DNA of 18,217 bases, from contig JAXGTD010000090.1 of assembly GCA_040775095.1 (NCBI GenBank), positions 1-18,217 on the forward strand. The letters run 5' to 3'. The notes under the pieces are model-generated. The model was not told where the DNA came from and made no database searches. It worked only from the letters and a program-made list of their open reading frames with translations. The stretch comes from JAXGTD01 sp040775095. Its GTDB lineage: Bacteria; Pseudomonadota; Gammaproteobacteria; Chromatiales; Chromatiaceae. Made by a program: the position numbers and the translations under genes. Below, in pieces: positions 5,410-13,874 of the stretch. Numbering within the stretch: position 1 is the first letter of the stretch; every line of letters begins with the position of its first letter.

Positions 5410-7074
5410 TCAGCAAAACGGGATTACCGGCTCAAACGAGCTGGCCACCAGTGGTCGAGATTCGGCCGGTAGTGGGAGCGCAGCGACGTCCTCGACCTCA
5501 GGCCTCTCGGTCTCGGGTGCATCTGGAAGCGGGTCCGGGATGCTGAAAAAGAAGGTCGCGCCCTCGCCAACGGCGGACTCGAGCCAGATCGAGCCGCCGT
5601 GACGGATAACGATCTTCCGACAGACGGCCAGACCAATGCCGCTGCCCGGGTACTCCCTCTGGCCGTGCAGGCGCTTGAAGATCCCGTACACCTGCTCGGA
5701 ATACCGGGGGTCTATGCCGATGCCGTTGTCCCGCACTGAGAACAGCCAGCCCCCCGGCGTGTCCGCCGGGGGCGCGCCCGTCCCGCCACCATAGCGTTGC
5801 GCCGAGACGTGGACCTCGGGGGCATCCGCGCCACGGAACTTCACGGCATTGGCGACCAGGTTTTGCAACAACTGCCCCAACTGGGTCGCGTCGCCAGACA
5901 CCACGGGCAGGGGATCGTGGGTGATCCGGGCATCCTGGTCATGGATCGCCTGCCCCAGGCTCGTCAACACATCCCGCAGGACCCGCTCCATGTCGGTGGG
6001 CCCGCGGGGTTTGGCCTGGGTCCCCACCCTGGAATAGGTAAGCAGTGCATTGATCAACGCCTTCATGCGGGTCGCACCGTCCACCGCAAAGCCGATGAAC
6101 TCATCGGCGTCCGCATCGAGGCGCCCCTTATAGCGGCGTTCCAGCAGTTGCAGGTAGCTCGCCACCATGCGCAGCGGCTCCTGCAGATCGTGCGAGGCGA
6201 CATAGGCAAACTGCTGTAACTCTTCGTTCGAGCGCGACAGATCCGCGGTCTGACGCTCCAGGCGCTGCTCGGCGAGCAGGCGTTCGCGCACCTGCTGGTT
6301 CAGCTCATCACGGGAGGCCAGGGTCTGCTTGAGACGCACTGCCATTCGGTCGAAGGACTGGCCGAGCCGGCTGAGCTCATCCGCACCGGTGGCACCGATG
6401 TGGGTATCCAGATCACCCATCGCGATGGTCTCCGTGGCGCGTTGCAGCCTCGCCAGCGGACCCAGCACGCTGCGGCTGATCAAAAAGGCCACCAGGGCCA
6501 ACACCAGCGATGGCGCGGCGGTAATCGCCAAGATCCAGCGCGCGCTCTGTTCGTGGGCCGCACGGTGCCGGCGGTCCAGGGTCTCGTGGAGCAATTGGGT
6601 ATCGGACATGATCGCCCGGGTATCGGACATGATCGCCTGGGTATCAGCCAGGATCGGCCCCAGCAGGCGCTCGCCGCGACTAACGCCCTGCGCGGGGGAC
6701 GGACCTTGCGGATCACTCGCGGGGGGCAGCCTCACCCGATCAACGCTATCGCCCAGACCACGCACCCGGGTACGCACCCTGGCCAGGATCTCCTGATCGG
6801 CGCTGGAGTTGGGCGTCAGGGCGGCCACGCCCTGCACGAGGGCCCCATAGACCGAGACCCACTGCTGCCGCACTCTCAGGCTACCCGGATCCTCGGCCAA
6901 CTCCTCGCTCACCCGGGCAAGCGAGGCCGCGCCGCGGTGCAGCGCGCTGAGAACGCGTTCCTGTTCCACGATGCCGTCGAAGAGATGGGATGTGGACAAC
7001 AGGACGGCGGCGACCGTCGCCCCCAATGCGACGGGCAGCAGCATCATGATACGAAGGCGCGTGGCGATCCTCAT
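5410..7074 (-). CDS. Membrane sensor histidine kinase with HAMP domain
   Basis: This is a 554-aa complete kinase. TM1 is at about residues 8-28 and a periplasmic helical domain spans 29-178. TM2 is at 180-200, HAMP at 201-253 and a coiled linker at 254-285. HisKA has H295 in YVASHDLQEPLRMV. The ATPase domain has the N-box around N408 (LLQNLVANAVKF), G1 DNGIGID (449-455) and G2 GSGIGLAV (477-484). The ASHDLQEPLR H-box is typical of phytochrome-like kinases that phosphorylate Rcp1-type regulators, and one such regulator is encoded immediately downstream. The ATG at 7074 has GGAG 8 nt upstream. The periplasmic domain contains a 7-residue repeat (143-163) and a P-x3-R-x-RQQW motif near 63-72 that recalls the chemoreceptor at 26-1423. 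A roughly 45-residue Pro/Glu-rich tail follows the ATPase. The ligand is unknown. Confidence 0.94.
   Translation of the reverse strand: MRIATRLRIMMLLPVALGATVAAVLLSTSHLFDGIVEQERVLSALHRGAASLARVSEELAEDPGSLRVRQQWVSVYGALVQGVAALTPNSSADQEILARVRTRVRGLGDSVDRVRLPPASDPQGPSPAQGVSRGERLLGPILADTQAIMSDTRAIMSDTQLLHETLDRRHRAAHEQSARWILAITAAPSLVLALVAFLISRSVLGPLARLQRATETIAMGDLDTHIGATGADELSRLGQSFDRMAVRLKQTLASRDELNQQVRERLLAEQRLERQTADLSRSNEELQQFAYVASHDLQEPLRMVASYLQLLERRYKGRLDADADEFIGFAVDGATRMKALINALLTYSRVGTQAKPRGPTDMERVLRDVLTSLGQAIHDQDARITHDPLPVVSGDATQLGQLLQNLVANAVKFRGADAPEVHVSAQRYGGGTGAPPADTPGGWLFSVRDNGIGIDPRYSEQVYGIFKRLHGQREYPGSGIGLAVCRKIVIRHGGSIWLESAVGEGATFFFSIPDPLPDAPETERPEVEDVAALPLPAESRPLVASSFEPVIPFC
6597..6659. 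repeat. 21-bp tandem repeat, three copies, inside the kinase sensor domain
   Basis: Copies lie at 6597-6617, 6618-6638 and 6639-6659. The first two differ at one base and the third is diverged. They encode successive heptads of the pattern (S/A)DTxAIM / SDTQLLH in the periplasmic helix just before TM2. The frame is kept, so the change adds whole heptads to a helix. This looks like recent slippage. Confidence 0.7.
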
Positions 7075-7286
7075 GACCCCTGCTCCAGCCCGCCCCGATG
7101 CTCGCGCCAGGGCCTTCCAGGGCCCCGCGCGACCATCGGATCAAGAGCGCGTCCGTGGGCGGTAGACCGGCCAGAGGGATCCGGGTCGATTTGCGCGAGC
7201 CTTTGCGGCAAGGACCCTGTTGCGGGGCCAGCCAAGGCCGGACTGGTCGGGGTGGGGCCTGATAGGTGTGCGTTCCCCATGGTATC

Positions 7287-10200
7287 TCAGCACTCGCGAC
7301 AGAAGGTGAACAGGGCATCGGCGGGCAAGGGCCTGCTAAAGAGGTAGCCCTGGCCATAGGTGCAGCCGTGGTCGCGCAAGAACGCCCGATGGGCGTCGGT
7401 CTCGACACCCTCGCCCACGCTCTCGAGCCGGATACTGCGCGCAAGCATGAGGATCGCCTTGGCCAACTCCCGGTCCGAGGGATTGTGGTCAATACGACCC
7501 ACGAAGCCGCGGTCGATCTTGAGGCTGTCCATCTGGAAGCGGACCAGATGCTCCAGGGACGAGTAGCCCGTTCCGAAGTCGTCCAGGCTCAGCCGAACCC
7601 CCAGCTCATGCAGCTCCTGCAGGCGCGCCTCTCCGTCGTCGACGCCTTGCATGGCGGTGCTCTCGGTGATCTCCAACTCCAGATATCCGGGCTCGAGCCC
7701 GGTCTCCGCCAGGATGCGCGAGACCCGCCCGGCGAGCCCCGGATCGCGGAACTGCACCACCGAGAGGTTGACGGCCATGCGCAGGGGCGCCAGACCCTGC
7801 TCCACCCAGCGACGCTGCTGGGCACAGGCAGTACGCAGCACCCATTCGCCCACCGGCTCGATCAGGCAGGTCTCCTCCAACATCGGGATGAAGTCCGCCG
7901 GGGGGATCAGCCCACGGGCCGGGTGCTGCCAGCGCAGCAGTGCCTCGACACCGACCACCTTGCCCGACGCCAGATCGACCTGGGGCTGGTAGTGCAGCAG
8001 AAATTCCTCGCGTTCCACCGCGCGGCGAAGCGCCGTCTCCAGGCTCAAGCGCTCGGCCGCGCTGGTGTTCATGGAGTCCGTAAAGAACTGGTGGCGGTTG
8101 CCGCCAGACTGCTTGGCCCGTTGCATCGCCATCGCGGCACTGCGCAACAGCTCGGCCGCATCGGACCCGTCGTCCGGAAAGGTGCTGATGCCGATGCTGG
8201 CCGTTACGAAGACCTCGCGGTCGCCAAGCATGAATGGGACCTGGCCCAGGTTGTCGCGCATCCGCGCACCGATGCCGGACAGGGCGCCGATGTCGTCCAC
8301 CCCTTCCAGGACGCCCCCGAACTCGTCCCCGCCGGTGCGGGCCAGGTTCTCCCCAATGCGCGCGAGGTGGTCGCTGCGCCGCATCCCCTCCTTGAGACGC
8401 TCGGCGATCTGCTGCAGGAGCCGATCGCCATCCCGGTGCCCCAGACTCTCGTTGATGCGCTTGAAGCGGTCGAGGTTGAACACCAGCACGGCCACCCCGC
8501 GCTTTTCGCGCTCGGATCGACTCAGGATGCGATCGAGGCGGTCGAGAAAGAGCTGACGGTTGGGCAGGTCGGTGAGCGGGTCATGACTGACCGCGTGATA
8601 CAGACGCGCCTCCTTCTGCATCAACTCGGTGACATTCTTGCCCGAATATAGAAAGTGCACGATCTCGCCGGCCTGGGCCTTGATCGGCGCGATGGTCGCC
8701 TGGACGTAGAACAGGGCACCCCCCTTGGACCGATCCATGAACGTGTCCTGGAAGACCTCCCCGGCCTCCAGCGCGGTCCACATCCGCTGATAGAACTCCG
8801 CACCGTGTAGCCCAGAGCTCACAATGCCGGGCTCTTGTCCGATGAGCTCATCGAGCTGGTAGCCGCTGGTGTGCACGAAGGCGGGGTTGGCGTATTCGAT
8901 CCGACCGTCCCGGCCGGTAATCAGCACCAGATCGTTGGACTGCTCCACCGCGGCGGAGAGCTTGCGCATCGTCTCCTCGGCGTGCCTACGGGCAGAGATG
9001 TCCTGAAACGCCACGACGGCGCCAACCACTTCGCCGTTGCGGCGGATCGGGTGCGCGGAGTACTCCACCGGGAAGCTGGTCCCGTCCACGCGCCAGAACA
9101 CCTCGTCGCAGATCCGCAACGCGATACCCTCGTGAGCCGCGTGGCAAACCGGACAGTCCGCCGCCGGGTAGGGGCTGCCGTCGGCGTGTCGCTGGTGCAT
9201 CAGGGCGTGGGTCTCCCTGCCGATCATTGCGCTGACATCCTGGTAGCCCAGCAGGCGCAGGCAGGCCGGATTGGCAAAGGTGCAGCGGCCGTCCAGGTCC
9301 TGGCCGTAGATCGCCTCGCCGGTGGAGTCGAGCAACAGCCGGACGGTTTCCTCGCTGTGTCGCAGGGCCATCTCGGCCCGCTCACGCGCGGCCTGGATAC
9401 GCAGATTGGCGATGCCGTAGGAGACATCGCCCGCCAGCTCGCGGAGCAGATCCTGTTCGGTCGCGTCGAACGCGGCCGGCAAACCCGAATAGATATTGAG
9501 CGCCCCCCGGGGCCGCCCGCCCCAAATCAAGGGGAGGGCAATGGACGATTGAAACCCCTGAGTAACGGCGGCCTGTCGCCAAGGGCCGAAGTCCGGATCG
9601 CCCGGGATGTCTCCCACGATTTGGACCCGACCGGTGCGGATCGCCCTGCCAGTCGGACCCCGGCCCAGAGCGTCGTCCAGACACTCGATACGCAGGTCGT
9701 TGAGGTACACGCGGTGGCGCCCCGCGCTCGCCACGGGAAGCACCGTGCACGTCGTATTGTCCTGCAACATGCCCACCCAGGCGAGGCGATAACCGCCGAT
9801 CTTCACGATGATCCGGCAGATCGCATCGAAGAGTCGCTGCTCGTCGCGTGCGCGCACCAGGGCCTGGTTGCACTCACTCAGGGTGCGGTGGACCCGGTTG
9901 AGCCGGGACAGGGCGGCCGTGCGCTCGGCCACCCGCTCCTCCAGCTCGATGTTGATCCGCTCGAGCTGTTGCTCAGCGCGCTTGCGCTCGGTGATGTCGT
10001 GGAGAATCACCAGCGAGGCCGCTTCGTCCTCCCACTCGGTGTCGACCTTGCGCACCGCGACATGGCGATGCGAGCCCTGGCCATCGACGATCTCCCGATC
10101 GCGAACCCCGCCGTCGTTCCAGTCCAGCCCCGCGAACTGCCGGCAGATCGCCCCGGCGGGGTCTCGCCCCAGCAGGTGGCGGGCCGCGGGGTTGGCAAAA

Positions 10201-10832
10201 CGGACCAGATTGGTGCCATCGAGCACCAGCATGCCGTCCAGATTGGCCTCGAGCAGCGTGCGCAGCCTCGCCTCGCCCGCCTCCTTCGCGCGCGCGTGCA
10301 TCTCCATGGCGCTCATGAGCTGCTGTCGTTCGACCGCATGACGCAGGCTGCGCCGAACGCCCCTGGCATCCACCTCGCCTTTGACCAGATAGTCCTGGGC
10401 GCCCTCGTTGACGAGCCGCTGCCCCAGGGCGTCGTCGTCCGTTCCCGTGAAGACCACGATGGGCAGCTCGGGGGCCAGTCCGTGCAGGCGCGCCAGGGCA
10501 TCCGTGCCCAGGCTGTCGGGCAGCCCCAGGTCCAGCAATGCGGCAGTGAACTGTCGAGCCGAGACAAGGCGCACGGCCTCTGCCAGACAGGTGGCGTGCA
10601 CGACCTCATTGCCCGCGGCAAACGGCGCCTCGGCAAGAAATCCCCGCACCAGCCGGGCATCCCCCGGATTGTCTTCGACCAACAACAGGCACGCCGGTCC
10701 ATCCAGGGTCAGGGCCAATGTCGACCCTTCCTTTGGGCGCGGGCCGAGCCCCACGCCAGGCCGGACGGACGCGCCGCCCGCCACCGGGTCGGCGGTGGCG
10801 GACGCGGGGGACGCACCGGACTGTGAATACAT
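7287..10832 (-). CDS. REC-PAS-GAF-PAS-PAS-GGDEF-EAL cyclic-di-GMP protein
   Basis: This is an 1181-aa cytoplasmic protein. The receiver (46-165) has D54, D101, T129 and K151. It is followed by PAS (186-285), GAF (315-480, DEQRLFDAICRIIV region), PAS (490-615), PAS (622-740), GGDEF (745-915) and EAL (925-1181). The EAL domain keeps its catalytic set: E963 (EALLRW), N1022, E1054 (EITES), the DDFGTG pair (1084-1085), K1105 and E1141 (EGVET). It should therefore hydrolyse c-di-GMP. The GGDEF signature (834-838) is intact. However, the first metal-ligand Asp of the xDLDxFK motif is N786 (FNLDRFK), and seven extra residues separate the RxxD motif (818-821) from GGDEF. Cyclase activity is doubtful. 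The ATG at 10832 has GGAGA 7 nt upstream; the longer frame to 11621 is a shadow of the FixJ-like gene. No membrane segments are seen. Confidence 0.94.
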   Translation of the reverse strand: MYSQSGASPASATADPVAGGASVRPGVGLGPRPKEGSTLALTLDGPACLLLVEDNPGDARLVRGFLAEAPFAAGNEVVHATCLAEAVRLVSARQFTAALLDLGLPDSLGTDALARLHGLAPELPIVVFTGTDDDALGQRLVNEGAQDYLVKGEVDARGVRRSLRHAVERQQLMSAMEMHARAKEAGEARLRTLLEANLDGMLVLDGTNLVRFANPAARHLLGRDPAGAICRQFAGLDWNDGGVRDREIVDGQGSHRHVAVRKVDTEWEDEAASLVILHDITERKRAEQQLERINIELEERVAERTAALSRLNRVHRTLSECNQALVRARDEQRLFDAICRIIVKIGGYRLAWVGMLQDNTTCTVLPVASAGRHRVYLNDLRIECLDDALGRGPTGRAIRTGRVQIVGDIPGDPDFGPWRQAAVTQGFQSSIALPLIWGGRPRGALNIYSGLPAAFDATEQDLLRELAGDVSYGIANLRIQAARERAEMALRHSEETVRLLLDSTGEAIYGQDLDGRCTFANPACLRLLGYQDVSAMIGRETHALMHQRHADGSPYPAADCPVCHAAHEGIALRICDEVFWRVDGTSFPVEYSAHPIRRNGEVVGAVVAFQDISARRHAEETMRKLSAAVEQSNDLVLITGRDGRIEYANPAFVHTSGYQLDELIGQEPGIVSSGLHGAEFYQRMWTALEAGEVFQDTFMDRSKGGALFYVQATIAPIKAQAGEIVHFLYSGKNVTELMQKEARLYHAVSHDPLTDLPNRQLFLDRLDRILSRSEREKRGVAVLVFNLDRFKRINESLGHRDGDRLLQQIAERLKEGMRRSDHLARIGENLARTGGDEFGGVLEGVDDIGALSGIGARMRDNLGQVPFMLGDREVFVTASIGISTFPDDGSDAAELLRSAAMAMQRAKQSGGNRHQFFTDSMNTSAAERLSLETALRRAVEREEFLLHYQPQVDLASGKVVGVEALLRWQHPARGLIPPADFIPMLEETCLIEPVGEWVLRTACAQQRRWVEQGLAPLRMAVNLSVVQFRDPGLAGRVSRILAETGLEPGYLELEITESTAMQGVDDGEARLQELHELGVRLSLDDFGTGYSSLEHLVRFQMDSLKIDRGFVGRIDHNPSDRELAKAILMLARSIRLESVGEGVETDAHRAFLRDHGCTYGQGYLFSRPLPADALFTFCREC

Positions 10833-10937
10833 GGGCCGATCTCCGTTCTCATTGCGGACCGACGCTTCGCAACCGTGCCCTTCAACGCCTCCGCGAGCCG
10901 GTTTGATGGCGACCAGTGCGATGGGGTCAGAGCTGGG

Positions 10938-10958
10938 GCCGGCGATGGTATCGCCGGC
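10938..10958. repeat. Hairpin in the gap between the FixJ-like regulator and the c-di-GMP gene
   Basis: GCCGGCGA (10938-10945) pairs perfectly with TCGCCGGC (10951-10958) around a 5-nt loop. GGGGTCA (10923-10929) and TGACCCC (10984-10990) could close a larger stem around it. It lies 106 nt upstream of the c-di-GMP gene's start codon, probably in its leader or promoter region. No T-run is present. Confidence 0.45.
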
Positions 10959-11055
10959 GAGGTCGGGACGGCGAGACGCCTGATGACCCCAATGTAACGA
11001 TAACAAGTCTAGATGCGCCAAGCACACCGGACCACCCGGGTCGTTACCGAACAGG

Positions 11056-11073
11056 TTCCGTATTTTTACGGAA
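11056..11073. repeat. Hairpin overlapping the stop codon of the FixJ-like regulator
   Basis: TTCCGTA (11056-11062) pairs with TACGGAA (11067-11073) around TTTT. The TAA stop of the regulator lies inside the hairpin. On the - strand no U-run follows, so it is at best a weak terminator or a 3'-end stability element. Confidence 0.4.
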
Positions 11074-11683
11074 GCATACCCATCGCGAGCGCGACACGGA
11101 CCAACCCGGCGACGGACCTTACCTGCAGCTTTCGCATCAGATTGGCGCGATGCGTCTCGACCGTGCGCGTGCCAATGCCGAGCCCGCGCGCAATGGTCTT
11201 GTTGGGTTGCCCCCGCAGCATACACCCGAGCACCTCGCACTCCTTCGGCGTGAGGGTATCGAAGCGCCCGGCAATCTCCATCGGATTGCCGAAGTCGGCA
11301 CGAAAGCGCGCGTCCTCGGCCAGCCCGGCACGGACCCGCTCCAATAACTGCTGATGGTTCACCGGCTTCTGCAGAAAGTCGAAGGCACCAAGCTTCATCG
11401 CGGCCACCGCCATCGGCACATCGCCATGACCGGTGATCACGATAACCGGCAGGCACGCGCGCTGAGCCCGGAGCCGGCGCAGGACCTCGAGCCCATCGAT
11501 CCCGGGCATGCGCACGTCCACCACCACGCAACCCGGATATTCCGGCCGTAGCACGTCGAGAAACGACTCGGCGTCGGTATAGTCCTGCACCGCAAGCCGG
11601 ACGGACTCGAACAGCCAGCACAGCGACCGGCGTACGTCCTCGTGGTCGTCGACAACGAAGACCGTCGGCTCAGGCGCGCGCAT
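11066..11683 (-). CDS. FixJ/TtrR-like response regulator with LuxR-type HTH
   Basis: This is a 205-aa transcriptional regulator. The receiver (1-122) has D12/D13 in VVDDHED, phospho-acceptor D56 in VVVDVRMPG, T84 in VITGHGD and K106 in LQKPV. The last three motifs are the FixJ-family signature. A LuxR-type helix-turn-helix spans about 141-200 (LTPKECEVLGCMLRG, NKTIARGLGI, RTVETHRANLMRKL). It should bind DNA when phosphorylated. The ATG at 11683 overlaps the upstream kinase's 3' end by 14 nt and has GAGGAG 6 nt before it, so the pair is almost certainly co-translated. FixJ-family members often respond to oxygen or, as TtrR, to oxidised sulfur compounds; which applies here is not visible. Targets may include the genes on either side. 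Confidence 0.94.
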   Translation of the reverse strand: MRAPEPTVFVVDDHEDVRRSLCWLFESVRLAVQDYTDAESFLDVLRPEYPGCVVVDVRMPGIDGLEVLRRLRAQRACLPVIVITGHGDVPMAVAAMKLGAFDFLQKPVNHQQLLERVRAGLAEDARFRADFGNPMEIAGRFDTLTPKECEVLGCMLRGQPNKTIARGLGIGTRTVETHRANLMRKLQVRSVAGLVRVALAMGMLP

Positions 11684-13874
11684 CGGCGTCTCCTCGATCG
11701 ATCGGCAGCCGAAAGCCGACCGTCGCGCCACCACCCGGGCGCGGCCTGGCCCAGATCTGTCCGCCGTGCGCCATGATGATGGCCCGGCTGATTGACAGCC
11801 CCAGACCGGTGCCGCACGGTTTGGTGGTGACGAGGGGATCGAAGATCCGGGCGTTCCCGTCCGCGGGCAACCCGCAGCCACGGTCGGAGACCTCCAGCAC
11901 GACGTGCCCCTCATCGTCACCCCGGACCATCAGGGAGAGCCGCCGTTGCGATTGCACCGTCTCCGCCATCGCCTCCATGCCGTTCAGCAGCAGATTGATG
12001 ACGACCTGCTCGAGCTCGATCGGGTCGCCCCAAACCCTTGGCGGCCTCGCCGCCACGGACACCGTGATGCGCACACGCCGCGAGCGCGCCTCGCCGACGA
12101 GCATCTGCCGGGCGGCCTCGACCACCTTCGGCAGCTCGACGGGTTGGTTTTCCGGGGTTCGGTTACGGGAGAAATCCCGCAGGCACTCGATGACATGCGC
12201 CGCACGACCCGCGAGGCCCGCGATCTCCTGCAGGGCTCCCGGCAACCAGGTCAGGTCCCGCGGGTTCTCGCGCAACCGTTCGATGGTTCCCCCCGCATAG
12301 TTGCCGATGGCCATCAGATGCTGGTTCATCTCGTGGGCGATCGCGCTCGCCATCGCACCCATGGCACTGACGCGCCCGACCCGGGCCAACGCCAGACGTT
12401 GCTGTTGCGCGGACTCCTCGATGCGCTTGCGCTCGCTGATGTCCTCGATGACGGCGATGTAGTACTTGACCTCGTCATCGGCGCGGCGCAGCACGGACGT
12501 CGTCAGGCTACACCATCGCAGCTCGCCGGAACGGGTCAGACAGCGTTTCTCGAGCCCCGGCTTGGGCGATCCCCCGGATTTGATCCGCGAGAAATAGCCA
12601 AACATGTCACGCAGATCGTCCGGATGGGTGAGGTCCTTGCAAAACAGCCGCAGAAACTCGTCCTCGCGGTAGCCAAGGATGTCGCAAAGTGTCTGATTGA
12701 CGCGCAAAAAGCGCCCGTCCTCACCCAGGTGCGCGATACCCACCGCGGCCTGCTCGAAGGTTGCCCGAAAGCGCTCCTCGCTCTCGGCCAGCGCGCGCCG
12801 AACGCTGAGCGTGGTCAGCAGCTCGGCCATGCGATCGGCGATGGCCAGGAACAGCCACTGATCCTCATCGTCCCAGTGTCGCGCATCGGTGCATTGGTCC
12901 AACCCGAGCAGCCAGGGGGGGCCGGGCTGTGCGCGGATGACCGTGACCATCCGCGTGCACACCGAGGACAGACCGTTCGCCCGCGGCGAAGAGCACGCCA
13001 TCTGCACGGTCAGTGGCCGGCTCGCATCCAGCGCATCCTGCAGCAGGCCCCGCATCGACGCGTCCATCGACAGCCGCGCGGGTTGCCCCGCGGCAGCGGC
13101 AAAGGCCGGCACGCCGGTCTCGCCGATGATCTCGCAGCTTCCGGCATCCGGGTCGCAGGGGTACAGCAGCCAGGCACGCTCGGCGGCAAACAGGTCCCGC
13201 ACCGCACCGAGGACGTCGCGTAGCACGCGATCGGGATCGAAGTTGCACCCCCCCACGCCAAAGGCGCGGCGCAACCCCCGGATCAGACGCCGGCGTTCCC
13301 ACCCTGAGGTTGCAACGGATGCGCTCTGACGCCCATGGACCTCCTTGGCGGACCACCCGGTGATGTCCATGATCACCGAGCGCACCAGCGCCGCGTCATC
13401 CGTCGGATCGGGTGTGCTCTCCAACAGCAGCAGCCGCTCGCCGTCGCCGTCGCCGCAGCGCAGCTCGCAGGTCTGCCGCTCGCGCGAACCGAGTGTCGCC
13501 GCCAGATGCGCGCGCAGTCGGGTGCATTCATCGGGGGGGAGCAACGTGCACAGTCCGCGGCCGATCAGACGGGCGCGCGGGACACCCAGCAGCGCGGAAC
13601 CGGTGAAATTGATCTGTTGGATGAGCCCGGTCTCGTCGAGGGTCAGATAGCCCACCGGGGGGAAGTCGTAGAGCTTTGCATAGCGCTCGCGCGACGCCTC
13701 GAGCGTCGCGGGCACGTCGCGCAACCCGCGGTGCTGCCCCTCCAACGCCACCCGGTGGATCTGAAGCTCGTGCACCAGCCGTTTCAGCGTGTCCCCATGG
13801 GGCGCCAGCGTCTGGACGGCGTCGAGCAGGGCCTGAAGCGCGACATAATCGACGCCACCGAATCGCGCCATCAT
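11670..13874 (-). CDS. PAS-GAF-PAS soluble sensor histidine kinase, FixL-like
   Basis: This is a 734-aa kinase without membrane segments. The N-terminal coiled segment (30-68, LVHELQIHRVALE) leads into PAS1 (69-172, YDFPPVGYLTLDETG). A GAF-like domain (205-358), PAS2 (365-482), HisKA (497-570) and the ATPase domain (615-725) follow. H514 lies in AIAHEMNQHLMAI; the usual HExNQPL has His in place of Pro (H519). ATPase motifs are the N-box with N631 (INLLLNGMEAM), DRGCGLP (664-670) and GTGLGLSIS (688-696). The start codon overlaps the stop of the CheB-CheR fusion (ATGA at 13874-13871); ATG 13871 is an alternative one codon later. The 3' end overlaps the FixJ-like gene, so fusion, kinase and regulator form one coupled unit. 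No haem-binding FixL signature was recognised in either PAS, so the signal is unknown. Confidence 0.93.
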   Translation of the reverse strand: MMARFGGVDYVALQALLDAVQTLAPHGDTLKRLVHELQIHRVALEGQHRGLRDVPATLEASRERYAKLYDFPPVGYLTLDETGLIQQINFTGSALLGVPRARLIGRGLCTLLPPDECTRLRAHLAATLGSRERQTCELRCGDGDGERLLLLESTPDPTDDAALVRSVIMDITGWSAKEVHGRQSASVATSGWERRRLIRGLRRAFGVGGCNFDPDRVLRDVLGAVRDLFAAERAWLLYPCDPDAGSCEIIGETGVPAFAAAAGQPARLSMDASMRGLLQDALDASRPLTVQMACSSPRANGLSSVCTRMVTVIRAQPGPPWLLGLDQCTDARHWDDEDQWLFLAIADRMAELLTTLSVRRALAESEERFRATFEQAAVGIAHLGEDGRFLRVNQTLCDILGYREDEFLRLFCKDLTHPDDLRDMFGYFSRIKSGGSPKPGLEKRCLTRSGELRWCSLTTSVLRRADDEVKYYIAVIEDISERKRIEESAQQQRLALARVGRVSAMGAMASAIAHEMNQHLMAIGNYAGGTIERLRENPRDLTWLPGALQEIAGLAGRAAHVIECLRDFSRNRTPENQPVELPKVVEAARQMLVGEARSRRVRITVSVAARPPRVWGDPIELEQVVINLLLNGMEAMAETVQSQRRLSLMVRGDDEGHVVLEVSDRGCGLPADGNARIFDPLVTTKPCGTGLGLSISRAIIMAHGGQIWARPRPGGGATVGFRLPIDRGDADARA

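Noticed and set aside
9120..9140. CxxCH as a c-type haem site
   Set aside because: The protein has no signal peptide or membrane segment. Haem c attachment occurs outside the cytoplasm, so covalent haem is not expected.
8835..10826. 663-codon + strand frame opposite the c-di-GMP gene
   Set aside because: It is antisense to a gene with seven recognisable domains and has no domain of its own. It is open only because of GC-rich third positions.
11056..11073. Intrinsic terminator after the FixJ-like gene
   Set aside because: The stem overlaps the stop codon and no U-run follows on the - strand.
10833..11621. N-terminal extension of the c-di-GMP protein by 263 residues
   Set aside because: The added part overlaps the FixJ-like regulator in another frame and has no domain. 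The ATG at 10832 has a good ribosome site and directly precedes the receiver.
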